From Burkholderia sp. (GTDB lineage Bacteria; Pseudomonadota; Gammaproteobacteria; Burkholderiales; Burkholderiaceae), in NCBI GenBank assembly GCA_031253835.1, contig JAIRVP010000011.1, positions 1-64,000 of the forward strand: 64,000 bases of DNA. Reading direction: 5' to 3'. The notes beneath the pieces are model-generated. The model did not search any database. It saw only the letters and a list, made by a program, of their open reading frames with translations, and was not told the origin of the DNA. Numbering within the stretch: the stretch's first letter is position 1; each line of letters starts with the position of its first letter. A program made the translations under genes and the position numbers. Of the stretch, positions 41,841 through 50,614 are shown piece after piece.

Positions 41841-41862
41841 AATCCCGACTATCCAGAATTCC
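41841..41862 (+). repeat. Right copy of the 22-bp direct repeat flanking the Fic gene
   Basis: Same orientation as 40047-40068 with mismatches only at positions 8 and 20. It lies between the Fic upstream region and the urea transporter gene. Confidence 0.55.
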
Positions 41863-41921
41863 CTATTCCGGTGCATGGATTTGTGTCCTATGCTCGCGGC
41901 TCGTCCTGCTCCGCCGCCATC

Positions 41922-42815
41922 ATGCCTACCGCCCGCCCCGTCTCGCCGTCGATCGACCTGCGTATCCTGCTGCGCGGCATCGGGCAGATCGTGCTGCAGG
42001 CAAATGCGCTGACCGGCGCGCTGCTGCTCGCCGCGCTGGCGCTGACCGACCTGCGGCTCGCGAGTGCGGCGCTGGTCGGCTCGGCCGCCGCCAGCATGAC
42101 CGCCGTGCTGACGGGCGCCGAGCGCCGCGACGTCGAACAGGGGCTGCACGGCTTCAATGGCGCGCTCGCCGCGCTGATCGTCGTGCTGTTCGCACCCCGT
42201 CAACTCGCCGCCGTTGCGCTGGTGCCGCTGGTCTCGATCGGCGCTGCACTCGTGCAGCGCGCGATGCGCGGGCTGCTCGCCCGCTGGCGCCAGTGCCCGT
42301 ATTCGAGCCCGTGCCTCGCCGTCACCGCGCTGTGGCTGCCGTTTGTCGCGCTGCAGCATGCGAGCGGCGCGACGGCCAGCCCGGCGCTGACGCTGGCTTC
42401 CACTGCCGACGCGCTGCTGTCGGGCGTCGCGCAGACCACCTTCGCGCAAGGCGCCTGGGCCGGCGTACTGATCGTCGCCGGCCTCGCCGTCGCGTCGCGC
42501 CGCGCGGCCGCGTTCGCGCTCGGCGGTGCGATCGTGTCGACCGGGCTGCTGGTCGCGCTCGGCGCGAGCGGTGCACTGTTCGCCGACGGCCTGCTCGGCT
42601 TCAACGGCGCGCTCGCCGCGCTCGCGCTGATGCCGCGCGGCCCGCGCGCGGCGCTTGCGGCCGCCGCGCTCGCCGCGCTGATCCAGTGGTTCGCGATGCG
42701 CGCGGGCCTCCCCGTGTTCACGGCGCCGTTCGCGCTCGCGTCGTGGATGACCGTAGCCGTCGCGCGCCGCTTCACCCTCGGAGAACCCGATGTCGTCATT
42801 CGCACACCGTCCTGA
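41922..42815 (+). CDS. Urea transporter (UT family)
   Basis: 297 residues, ten hydrophobic helices in two homologous halves. The duplicated L-x-G-F-N-G-A-L motif appears as GLHGFNGALAALIV and LLGFNGALAALAL, and GLPVFTAPFALASW is the urea-transporter signature. It forms a passive urea channel in the inner membrane. The internal ATG at 41922 is preferred to 41871 for family length. The next gene overlaps by 26 bp, so the two are coupled. No urease genes are in the window. Confidence 0.85.
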   Translation: MPTARPVSPSIDLRILLRGIGQIVLQANALTGALLLAALALTDLRLASAALVGSAAASMTAVLTGAERRDVEQGLHGFNGALAALIVVLFAPRQLAAVALVPLVSIGAALVQRAMRGLLARWRQCPYSSPCLAVTALWLPFVALQHASGATASPALTLASTADALLSGVAQTTFAQGAWAGVLIVAGLAVASRRAAAFALGGAIVSTGLLVALGASGALFADGLLGFNGALAALALMPRGPRAALAAAALAALIQWFAMRAGLPVFTAPFALASWMTVAVARRFTLGEPDVVIRTPS

Positions 42816-43566
42816 TGCCGTGAAACCCGGCGGCCCGATCTCGGACGCCGAACGCCGGATGCGCGTCGATCTCGCCGCCGCCTACCGGCTTGTCGCGCTG
42901 AACGGCTGGGACGACCTGATCTACACGCATCTGTCCGCGACCGTGCCCGGCGAGCCCGGCCATTTCCTGATCAACCCGTTCGGCCTCACGTTCGACGAGG
43001 TCCGCGCATCGAACCTCGTGAAGATCGACCTGGCCGGCAACCGGATCGGCGACAGCGAGCATGCGGTCAACGTGACGGGCTTCGCGCTGCATGCGGCCGT
43101 GCACGCCGCGCGCGCCGACGCCGTCTGCGTGATGCATCTGCACAATACGGCCGGCATCGCCGTGTCGATCCAGCGCGACGGGTTGCTGCCCGCGTCGCAG
43201 CACGCGCTGCGCTTTCATGGCGATCTCGCGTATCACGACTACGAGGCGCTCGCGTTCTCGCCGGCCGAGGGCGCGCGGCTGACCGCGAGCCTCGGCGCAA
43301 AATCCGCGATGCTGCTGCGCAACCACGGCACGCTGACGGTCGGCCGCACCGTGGCCGAAGCCTATGTGCTGATGGATACGCTGATCAAGGCCTGCGACAT
43401 CCAGGTGCGCGCGCAGGCAGGCGGCGGGCCGCTCGTGCTGCCCGACCCGGCCGTCGCGGACCGCACGGCCGAACAACTGCGCGACGGCGGCGCGATCGAA
43501 GGCGAACTGGAATGGCCGGCGCTGCTGCGCCGGCTCGACCGGATCGACCCGTCGTATCGCGACTGA
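42790..43566 (+). CDS. Class II aldolase/adducin-family protein
   Basis: 258 residues. RVDLAAAYRLVALNGWDDLIYTHLSATVPG is the common N-terminus of the adducin-like group. Zinc ligands are in CVMHLHNTAGIAV (H-x-H) and LLRNHGTLTVG. Members are often annotated as aldolases but several act in decarboxylation or have no proven reaction. It overlaps the urea transporter gene by 26 bp and is followed by a tautomerase gene 57 bp later, suggesting a small catabolic operon. Confidence 0.85.
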   Translation: MSSFAHRPDAVKPGGPISDAERRMRVDLAAAYRLVALNGWDDLIYTHLSATVPGEPGHFLINPFGLTFDEVRASNLVKIDLAGNRIGDSEHAVNVTGFALHAAVHAARADAVCVMHLHNTAGIAVSIQRDGLLPASQHALRFHGDLAYHDYEALAFSPAEGARLTASLGAKSAMLLRNHGTLTVGRTVAEAYVLMDTLIKACDIQVRAQAGGGPLVLPDPAVADRTAEQLRDGGAIEGELEWPALLRRLDRIDPSYRD

Positions 43567-43623
43567 CGCCGCGTGCCTCAACCTCATCCCGCCGAATCAT
43601 TCAACCTCAACCGGAGCATTGCC

Positions 43624-43812
43624 ATGCCGACTTTCAATATCCAGCTGTTCGAAGGCCGCACCGTCGACCAGAAGCGCGCATTCGTCGAAGCGATCACGCG
43701 CGTCACGTGCGAGACGCTCGGCTGCGAGCCGGGCTCGGTCGACATCATCCTGACCGACGTGAAGAAGGAGAACTGGGCGACGGCCGGGAAGCTGTGGAGC
43801 GACGCCCAATAA
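43624..43812 (+). CDS. 4-oxalocrotonate tautomerase-family protein
   Basis: 62 residues, the normal size of this family. After Met removal the catalytic amino-terminal Pro (MPTFNIQLFEGRT) is exposed, and KRAFVEAITRVTCETLG forms the helix. Such enzymes move double bonds in enol substrates and work as hexamers. It follows the class II aldolase gene. The 3' third of the gene is repeated in degraded form at about 45559-45612, on the far side of a foreign block. Confidence 0.85.
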   Translation: MPTFNIQLFEGRTVDQKRAFVEAITRVTCETLGCEPGSVDIILTDVKKENWATAGKLWSDAQ

Positions 43813-43959
43813 GGCTTGGCGCGCTTCTGAAGGAGGGGTGGCCGCTGGATTGATCCAAAACCAAACCAGAATCAGCGGCCGCCGATCTTGATCTCCGGCC
43901 ACTCGCGTCCGCGGCTGTCGCGCTACTGTGCCGTCATCACTTGGTTTCGGAATGCTTGT

Positions 43960-44499
43960 CTTTCCCACCAGGCGGATCGGGCACGACGGGCAACGTCACA
44001 GCATTTGCGATGCCAAGTTGCAGCGGCACGAACAACGCGCTGCGCTGGACGGCCGGCACCGGCTTTACATGCGCAAGCGGCATTCCACGCACGGGATACG
44101 CCGTTCACTGTTAGTGCTTCCACTGGTGCAGCAACGTTCGTCGACGGGATCACGGCCAACGGTACCGTCAGCGGCACCGGTTTCTCGAACGCTCTCGCTT
44201 CCCCGCCTGAATCGGGGCGACTGCTGCTGCCGGCAAGTTCACGACGTTGCAAGCCCACGCCATCGAGTACGGCGGGGATTGTCGGCATAGCCACGAACGA
44301 GAACGCGATCGCCGGTAGCGTAGGCGAATATCCCACCCCGACAAATCTCGCCGGTGTATCACTCGCGTCCGGTACTTCGGCAAACGGCGCAAGCATGTCA
44401 TTGAGCGCTGGATATTGGAAAGTATCCGGGATGTGCCAATTTATTCCGGCCGGTTCCACTACGATTTCAAGCGACATTCCGAGCGTCAACACGAATTGA
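43960..44499 (+). pseudogene. Decayed phage tail-fibre-like gene fragment
   Basis: The region changes reading frame several times but each part looks like tail-fibre sequence. One frame reads TTGNVTAFAMPSCSGTNNAL and then RWTAGTGFTCASG before a stop at 44112. A second frame reads TPFTVSASTGAATFVDGITA, with NGTVSGTGFSNALASPP after it, and later SVGEYPTPTNLAGVSLASGT and SLSAGYWKVSGMCQFIPAG. Between them a third frame carries TAAAGKFTTLQAHAIEYGG. Gly/Thr/Ser-rich short-strand repeats of this kind belong to phage fibre C-termini. No start codon or other phage gene is nearby. Confidence 0.5.
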
Positions 44500-44709
44500 T
44501 CCGCACACGGTCTTCGCGCATCCGACCAACCGGCACAGCGGCCGTCCATACCGTGTGTCAATCCAGCCTTCGCACCAGCACGATGACCGTAAATCGCTCC
44601 ATCCGGGCCAGGCGCCCGAGATCGTGCCGACGCCACTCATTCAACTGCGCGCTGGCTCAAGGCCAGTGATAAGATCGCGACTCCCCGAGAGCATATCTGG
44701 AGGCATCGC
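44500..44709. other. Non-coding stretch before the methyltransferase
   Basis: No supported gene. Probably further decayed phage-type sequence; the end holds the GGAGG ribosome site (44699-44703) of the next gene. Confidence 0.3.
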
Positions 44710-45480
44710 GTGAAGGCTGAGTTTCCTTGTCCCGTTTGCGATTCACCGTACACGCTGCATGTCCAGGATGTGCTGGGGCAGCGGACGCAGCGAGGATATC
44801 CGCAGCATTTCTGCATGGATTGCAGGAGTTTTACCCACAGGACAGGATATGTCGAAGACTCGTCGCAGCAGCTGAGAGATTTTGAATTTCTATTCGCTGA
44901 TAGGGAAAATCACTATGCCATCCAGAGTCAGCTCGTGCTTGAGCTGACGACTCTTGTGCCTGGCGTACGGACAGTTCTGGAGATCGGGCACGGGGCTGGT
45001 TTCTTTCTGAAAGCATGCGGCGATTATGGATTATCGGCAACCGGGTTCGAAGTGAACCCACACTGCCATCAGTTTGCGGTTGAGCACCTCAAAGTGGATA
45101 GCCGACTCGGGTTGTTTGATGACAACCACGATGAACGATATGATCTGATCGCCGCAATTCAGGTATTCGAGCACCTTGAAAGGCCGCGCGAACTTTTTTC
45201 ACTGATGCGACGCCATCTCAATCGAGATGGTGCAATTTACTTAAGCGTGCCCTTCGTCGAACGGAATCAGTGGAGATTCCTGTGGAGTGCCGATCTCCTC
45301 GATAAAAAGCACCCTGCAGATGTGTTCGCGGACAACGACGTGCACATTACCAACTTCAGCGTAGAAGGTATGAAGCAAATGGGATTGGGACTTGGCGCGC
45401 GAACTGCAGAGTACTTTGTTTCGAAGGATGTCTACAGGAACTCGCCGGGCTCCTATCAAGGCGTGCTGTTCAGGTTTTAG
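44710..45480 (+). CDS. Class I SAM-dependent methyltransferase with N-terminal zinc-ribbon, low G+C
   Basis: 256 residues from a GTG start with GGAGG 6 nt upstream. C7-P-V-C10 and C35-M-D-C38 form a likely zinc ribbon. The methyltransferase fold follows: motif I VLEIGHGAGFFLKAC, acidic loop GFEVN, and YDLIAAIQVFEHLERPRELF with the L-x-x-x-x-H-L-x-x-G pattern LFSLMRRHLNRDG. This layout occurs in methyltransferases acting on sugars in polysaccharide or glycan clusters, but no such genes are here. Base composition is clearly lower in G+C than flanking genes and it lies beside phage remnants, so it is probably a transferred cargo gene. Confidence 0.8.
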   Translation: MKAEFPCPVCDSPYTLHVQDVLGQRTQRGYPQHFCMDCRSFTHRTGYVEDSSQQLRDFEFLFADRENHYAIQSQLVLELTTLVPGVRTVLEIGHGAGFFLKACGDYGLSATGFEVNPHCHQFAVEHLKVDSRLGLFDDNHDERYDLIAAIQVFEHLERPRELFSLMRRHLNRDGAIYLSVPFVERNQWRFLWSADLLDKKHPADVFADNDVHITNFSVEGMKQMGLGLGARTAEYFVSKDVYRNSPGSYQGVLFRF

Positions 45481-45497
45481 CACCTTCGTCGTCCCAT

Positions 45498-45526
45498 AAA
45501 CCGCCCTCGAGGCGGTTTTTTCATTT
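45498..45526 (+). terminator. Rho-independent terminator after the methyltransferase
   Basis: AAACCGCC (45498-45505), loop CTCGA, GGCGGTTT (45511-45518) then a TTTCATTTT run. The same form is used in the ilvA attenuator. Confidence 0.8.
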
Positions 45527-45558
45527 TCCGCCATGAACGACGTCACCCAGGTTCACGA

Positions 45559-45620
45559 ATTCTCCTGACCGACGCGAAGAAGGAGACCTGGACGACGGCC
45601 GGGAAGCCGTGGAGCGCCGG
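45559..45620 (+). repeat. Degraded second copy of the tautomerase 3' end
   Basis: About 55 bp aligns with 43744-43801 at roughly 90 percent identity; the frame still reads ILLTDAKKETWTTAGKPWS against the intact IILTDVKKENWATAGKLWS. It has no start and runs into unrelated sequence. It marks the right edge of the 43.8-45.5 kb foreign block. Confidence 0.65.
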
Positions 45621-45751
45621 GCATCGAGGGCGTCGCACGCGGCCACGTCGGGCCGCCTGCGTTGTGCGCCCGCACATCGCTTTGTCACGCAATCGGCGCC
45701 ATAATGCCGGACAGACGCAGCAGCCAATGGCCACCCGACGAGGAGACCGCC

Positions 45752-48700
45752 ATGGAAGCGAAGAACGAGGAAGTCGTCGCACACCTGCTCTCCGATGTCG
45801 TCGAATTCGCGCGCGGGCGCCTGCCCGAAGCCACCTTCCGGATCGTCGAACCCTTCCTGCGTCATTACTACGATTTCGTCGACGCCGACGATCTGCAGAG
45901 CCGCAGCATCGCCGACCTGTACGGCGCCGCGATGGCGCACTGGCAGACCGCCCAGAAATACGTGCCCGGCAGCGAACGGCTGCGCGTATACAACCCGATC
46001 CTCGAACAGCACGGCTGGCATTCCGATCACACGGTGATCGAGATCGTCAACGACGACATGCCGTTCCTCGTCGACTCGGTGACGATGGCCGTCAACCGCC
46101 TCGGGCTCGCGCTGCATTCGGCGCTGCACCCGGTGTTCCGCATCTGGCGCGGCGCGGGCGGCGGCATCGAGCGCGTCGATGCGGGCGGCGCGACGCCCGG
46201 CGACGGCCAGTCGCAACTCGCGTCGTTCATCCATTTCGAAGTCGACCGCTGCGGCGACGCCGCGCTGCTCGACACGCTGCGCGACGACATCGCGCACGTG
46301 CTCGGCGACGTGCGCGCGTCGGTCGAGGACTGGCCGAAGATCGTCGACATCGCGCGCGCGACGATCAAGGAAATGAAGGCGCGCGAATCGACCGCGGAAG
46401 ACATCGAGGCGCGCGCGTTCCTCGAGTGGATGGCCGCCGATCACTTCACGTTCCTCGGCCAGCGCGACTACGCGCTGGTCTCGGACGGCACGGGCTTCGG
46501 CCTGCGCGGCATCGAAGGCTCGGGCTGCGGCATCCTGCGCGAATCGCTGCGCACGTCGGGCGCGCCCGACGTGACGCCGCTGCCGCAGGCCGCCGCCGAC
46601 ATCATCACCGGCTCCTGGCCGATCTTCCTGACCAAGGCGAACTCGCGCGCGACCGTGCACCGGCCCGGCTATCTCGACTACGTCGGCGTGAAACTCGTCG
46701 GCACGGACGGGAAAGTGACCGGCGAGCGCCGCTTCATCGGGCTCTACACGTCGACCGCATACATGGTGTCGAGCGCCGAGATCCCGATCGTGCGCCGCAA
46801 ATGCGCGAACATCGTGCGGCGCGCGGGCTTCTTGCCGAAGGGGCATCTCGGCAAGTCGCTCGTGACGGTGCTCGAGACCTACCCGCGCGACGAACTGTTC
46901 CAGGCCGACGAAGACCAGCTCTACGACATCGCGCTCGGCATCCTGCGGCTGCAGGAACACCAGCGCACGCGGCTGTTCGTGCGGCGCGACCGGTTCGACC
47001 GCTTCGTGTCGTGCCTCGTGTTCGTGCCGCGCGACAAGTACAACACCGACCTGCGCCGCCGCATCGCGAAGCTGCTCATCGACGCGTTCAACGGCGTGAA
47101 TGTCGAGTTCACGCCGCTGCTGTCGGAATCGGCGATCGCGCGCATTCATTTCGTCGTCCATGCCGAACCGGGCACGATGCCCGACGTCGATACGCGCGAG
47201 CTCGAAACACGGCTCGTGCAGGTCACGCGCCGCTGGCAGGACGATCTCGCCGACGCGCTGCTCGACGCCTTCGGCGAGGAGCAAGGCAACCGCCTGCTGC
47301 AGCGCTATGCCGATTCGTTCCCGGCCGGCTATCGCGACGACTACCCGGCGCGCACGGCGGTACGCGACATCGAGCTCATCGAGCGCGTGAAGGACACGGG
47401 CCAGCTCGCGATGAACCTGTACCGGCCGATCGAGGCCGAACCACGCGCGTTCCGCTTCAAGGTCTATCGCGCGGGCGACCCGATCGCGCTGTCGCGCAGC
47501 CTGCCGATGCTCGAGCATCTCGGTGTGCGCGTCGACGAGGAGCGGCCGTACCGGATCCAGACGCAGGACGCGACGCACGCGTGGGTGCACGACTTCGGCC
47601 TCGAGCTCGCGGACGATACCGAGTTCGACATCGAGCGCGTGAAAGGCCTGTTCGAGGATGCGTTCGACCGGATCTGGAGCGGCCGGATCGAGAACGACGA
47701 CTTCAACCGCCTCGTGCTGCGCGCGCACCTCAGCGCACGCGAAGTGACGATCCTGCGTGCGTATGCGAAATACCTGCGGCAGGTCGGCTCGACGTTCAGC
47801 GACGCGTATATCGAACGCGCGCTGACCGGCAATCCGGCGATCGCGCGGCAGCTCGTCGAGCTGTTCCTGCTGCGCTTCGACCCGGCCACCGGCGACACGC
47901 GCGACGTGCAGGCCGAACGGCTGCTGAAGGCGATCGAAGGCGCGCTCGACCAGGTGCCGAACCTCGACGAGGACCGCATCCTGCGCCAGTTCCTCGGCGT
48001 GATCAACGCGACCGAGCGCACGAACTACTTCCTCGCCGACGCGAACGGCGAAGCGAAACCGTACCTGTCGTTCAAGTTCAATCCGGCGAAGGTGCCGGGC
48101 CTGCCCGAACCGAAGCCGATGTTCGAGATCTGGGTGTATTCGCCGCGTGTCGAGGGCGTGCACCTGCGCGGCGGGCGCGTCGCGCGCGGCGGCCTGCGCT
48201 GGTCGGATCGCCGCGAGGATTTCCGCACCGAGGTGCTCGGGCTGATGAAGGCTCAGATGGTGAAAAACGTCGTGATCGTGCCGGTCGGCTCGAAAGGCGG
48301 CTTCGTCGTGAAGAACCCGCCGCCGCCGAGCGATCGCGAAGCGTGGATGCGCGAAGGCGTCGCGTGCTACCAGACCTTCCTGCGCGGGCTGCTCGACCTG
48401 ACCGACAACCTCGTCAGCAACGCGATCGTGCCGCCGCCCGACGTGGTGCGCCATGACGCCGACGATCCGTACCTGGTCGTCGCCGCCGACAAGGGCACGG
48501 CCACCTTCTCCGACTACGCGAACGCGATCTCGCACGAATACGGCTTCTGGCTCGACGACGCGTTCGCGTCCGGCGGCTCGGTCGGCTACGACCACAAGAA
48601 GATGGCGATCACCGCGCGCGGCGCGTGGGAATCGGTGAAGCGGCACTTCCGCGAGATGGGCATCGATACGCAGACGACCGACTTCACCGTGGTCGGCGTC

Positions 48701-50593
48701 GGCGACATGTCGGGCGACGTGTTCGGCAACGGAATGCTGCTGTCGCCGCATATCCGGCTCGTCGCCGCGTTCGATCACCGCCACGTGTTCCTCGACCCGA
48801 ACCCCGATCCCGCGACGAGCTTCGCGGAGCGCGAGCGCATGTTCGCGCTCGAACGCTCGAGCTGGGCCGACTACGATCCGGCCGCGATTTCGTCGGGCGG
48901 CGGCGTGTATCCGCGCACCGCGAAGACGATCCCGCTGTCGCCGGCCGTGCAGGCCGCGCTCGGCATCGACGCGCACGCGCTGCCGCCGACCGAGCTGATC
49001 CGCGCGATCCTGCAGGCGCCGGTCGCCCTGCTGTACAACGGCGGCATCGGCACCTACGTGAAGGCCGCGCGCGAAACCCACCTGCAGGTCGGCGACCGCG
49101 CGAACGACGCGGTGCGCGTGAACGGCGCGGACCTGCGCTGCAAGGTGGTCGGCGAAGGCGGCAACCTCGGCTGCACGCAATTCGGCCGCATCGAGTTCGC
49201 GCAGCGCGGCGGCCGCATGAATACGGATGCGATCGACAACTCGGCCGGCGTCGATTGTTCGGATCACGAAGTCAACATCAAGATCCTGCTCGGGCTCGTC
49301 GTGTCGGACGGCGAAATGACCGAGAAGCAGCGCAACGCCCTGCTCGCGGAAATGACCGACGAAGTCGGGCTGCTCGTGCTGCGCGACAACTACTACCAGA
49401 CGCAGGCGCTGTCGATCGCGGGCCGCTATGCGGTCGAGCTGCTCGACGCCGAAGCGCGCCTGATGCGCTGGCTCGAACGCGCGGGCCGGCTGAACCGCGT
49501 GATCGAATTCCTGCCGACCGACGACGAAGTCGCCGAACGGCAAACCGCGAAGCTCGGCCTCACGTCGCCGGAGCGCGCGGTGCTGCTCGCGTACAGCAAG
49601 ATGTGGCTCTACGACGCGCTGCTCGAATCCGACGTGCCCGAGGATCCGCTGGTAGCCGCGATGCTCGTCGACTACTTCCCGAAGCCGCTGCAGCAGCGCT
49701 TCAGCGAACCGATGGGCCGCCATCCGCTGCGCCGCGAAATTCTCGCGACGCACCTGACCAACGCGCTCGTGAACCGCGTCGGCTGCGCGTTCGTGCACCG
49801 GCTGATGGAGGAAACCGACGCGAAGCCGGGCGACATCGTCCGTGCATGCATCATGGCGCGCGACGTGTTCGACCTCGATGCGGTGTGGCGCGACATCGAC
49901 GCGCTCGACAACCGCGTGGCCGACGACGTGCAGGCGCGCATGTTCGTCGACGTCGCGCGGCTGCTGGAGCGCGCCGCGCTGTGGTTCCTGCGCCATCTGC
50001 AGTCCGGCGCGGTGGCCGACGGCGGCGTCGCCGAGCTGATCGCACGCTGCCGCGACGCGGCAGAACGGCTGGCGCCGCAACTGCCTGCGCTGCTGCCGGC
50101 CGACGATCTCGATGCGCTGTCCGAGCGGCAGCGCGTGCTGGTCGAAGCCGGTGTCGACAGCGCGCTCGCGGTACGCGTCGCGAGCGGCGACATTTCAGCG
50201 GCGCTGCTCGACATCGCCGAAGTAGCCGCGACCTGCAACCGCAGCCTCGAACTCGTCGCGGGCGTCTATTTCTCGCTCGGTACGCTGCTCAATTACGGGT
50301 GGATCAGCGAACGCGCGGCGACGCTGCCGACGCCGACGCACTGGGACATGCTGGCGCGCGCCGCCGCACTCGCGGAAGTCGCGCGCCTGAAGCGCACGCT
50401 GACGACGAGCGCGCTCGCGGAATCGCCGGATTCGACGACGCCGGAGACGATCGTCGGCGCATGGCGCGAGCGCCGCGACGCCGCGCTCGCACGCTACGAG
50501 CACCTGCTTGCGGATCTGCGCGCGTCGGGTGGCGCGAGCCTGGCGGTGCTGCTCGTGGTCGTGCGCGAAATGGCCGTGCTCGAACGCGCGTGA
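45752..50593 (+). CDS. gdhB: NAD-specific glutamate dehydrogenase, large (about 180 kDa) type
   Basis: 1,613 residues, the length of the bacterial 180-kDa NAD-GDH. It deaminates glutamate to 2-oxoglutarate. N-terminal ACT-like regulatory segments (about 1-700) contain HSDHTVIEIVNDDMPFLVDS. The central catalytic part holds GGLRWSDRREDFRTEVLGLMKAQMVKN and VPVGSKGGFVVK with the catalytic Lys, then TDFTVVGVGDMSGDVFGNGML for NAD binding, VGEGGNLGCTQ and DCSDHEVNIKILL. A helical C-terminal domain follows. The ATG at 45752 has GAGGAG 7-8 nt upstream. The gene is monocistronic. Confidence 0.95.
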   Translation: MEAKNEEVVAHLLSDVVEFARGRLPEATFRIVEPFLRHYYDFVDADDLQSRSIADLYGAAMAHWQTAQKYVPGSERLRVYNPILEQHGWHSDHTVIEIVNDDMPFLVDSVTMAVNRLGLALHSALHPVFRIWRGAGGGIERVDAGGATPGDGQSQLASFIHFEVDRCGDAALLDTLRDDIAHVLGDVRASVEDWPKIVDIARATIKEMKARESTAEDIEARAFLEWMAADHFTFLGQRDYALVSDGTGFGLRGIEGSGCGILRESLRTSGAPDVTPLPQAAADIITGSWPIFLTKANSRATVHRPGYLDYVGVKLVGTDGKVTGERRFIGLYTSTAYMVSSAEIPIVRRKCANIVRRAGFLPKGHLGKSLVTVLETYPRDELFQADEDQLYDIALGILRLQEHQRTRLFVRRDRFDRFVSCLVFVPRDKYNTDLRRRIAKLLIDAFNGVNVEFTPLLSESAIARIHFVVHAEPGTMPDVDTRELETRLVQVTRRWQDDLADALLDAFGEEQGNRLLQRYADSFPAGYRDDYPARTAVRDIELIERVKDTGQLAMNLYRPIEAEPRAFRFKVYRAGDPIALSRSLPMLEHLGVRVDEERPYRIQTQDATHAWVHDFGLELADDTEFDIERVKGLFEDAFDRIWSGRIENDDFNRLVLRAHLSAREVTILRAYAKYLRQVGSTFSDAYIERALTGNPAIARQLVELFLLRFDPATGDTRDVQAERLLKAIEGALDQVPNLDEDRILRQFLGVINATERTNYFLADANGEAKPYLSFKFNPAKVPGLPEPKPMFEIWVYSPRVEGVHLRGGRVARGGLRWSDRREDFRTEVLGLMKAQMVKNVVIVPVGSKGGFVVKNPPPPSDREAWMREGVACYQTFLRGLLDLTDNLVSNAIVPPPDVVRHDADDPYLVVAADKGTATFSDYANAISHEYGFWLDDAFASGGSVGYDHKKMAITARGAWESVKRHFREMGIDTQTTDFTVVGVGDMSGDVFGNGMLLSPHIRLVAAFDHRHVFLDPNPDPATSFAERERMFALERSSWADYDPAAISSGGGVYPRTAKTIPLSPAVQAALGIDAHALPPTELIRAILQAPVALLYNGGIGTYVKAARETHLQVGDRANDAVRVNGADLRCKVVGEGGNLGCTQFGRIEFAQRGGRMNTDAIDNSAGVDCSDHEVNIKILLGLVVSDGEMTEKQRNALLAEMTDEVGLLVLRDNYYQTQALSIAGRYAVELLDAEARLMRWLERAGRLNRVIEFLPTDDEVAERQTAKLGLTSPERAVLLAYSKMWLYDALLESDVPEDPLVAAMLVDYFPKPLQQRFSEPMGRHPLRREILATHLTNALVNRVGCAFVHRLMEETDAKPGDIVRACIMARDVFDLDAVWRDIDALDNRVADDVQARMFVDVARLLERAALWFLRHLQSGAVADGGVAELIARCRDAAERLAPQLPALLPADDLDALSERQRVLVEAGVDSALAVRVASGDISAALLDIAEVAATCNRSLELVAGVYFSLGTLLNYGWISERAATLPTPTHWDMLARAAALAEVARLKRTLTTSALAESPDSTTPETIVGAWRERRDAALARYEHLLADLRASGGASLAVLLVVVREMAVLERA

Positions 50594-50614
50594 CGGGCGT
50601 CACGCGCGCACGGT

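Noticed and set aside
41922-43566. A urea-degradation operon
   Set aside because: A urea transporter is present but no urease, allophanate or carboxylase genes accompany it; the partner is an adducin-like aldolase.
45521-50080. A 1,519-codon open frame on the minus strand
   Set aside because: It is the antisense of the NAD glutamate dehydrogenase; its protein is an Arg/Val/Asp-rich artefact with no domain, as expected in high-G+C DNA.
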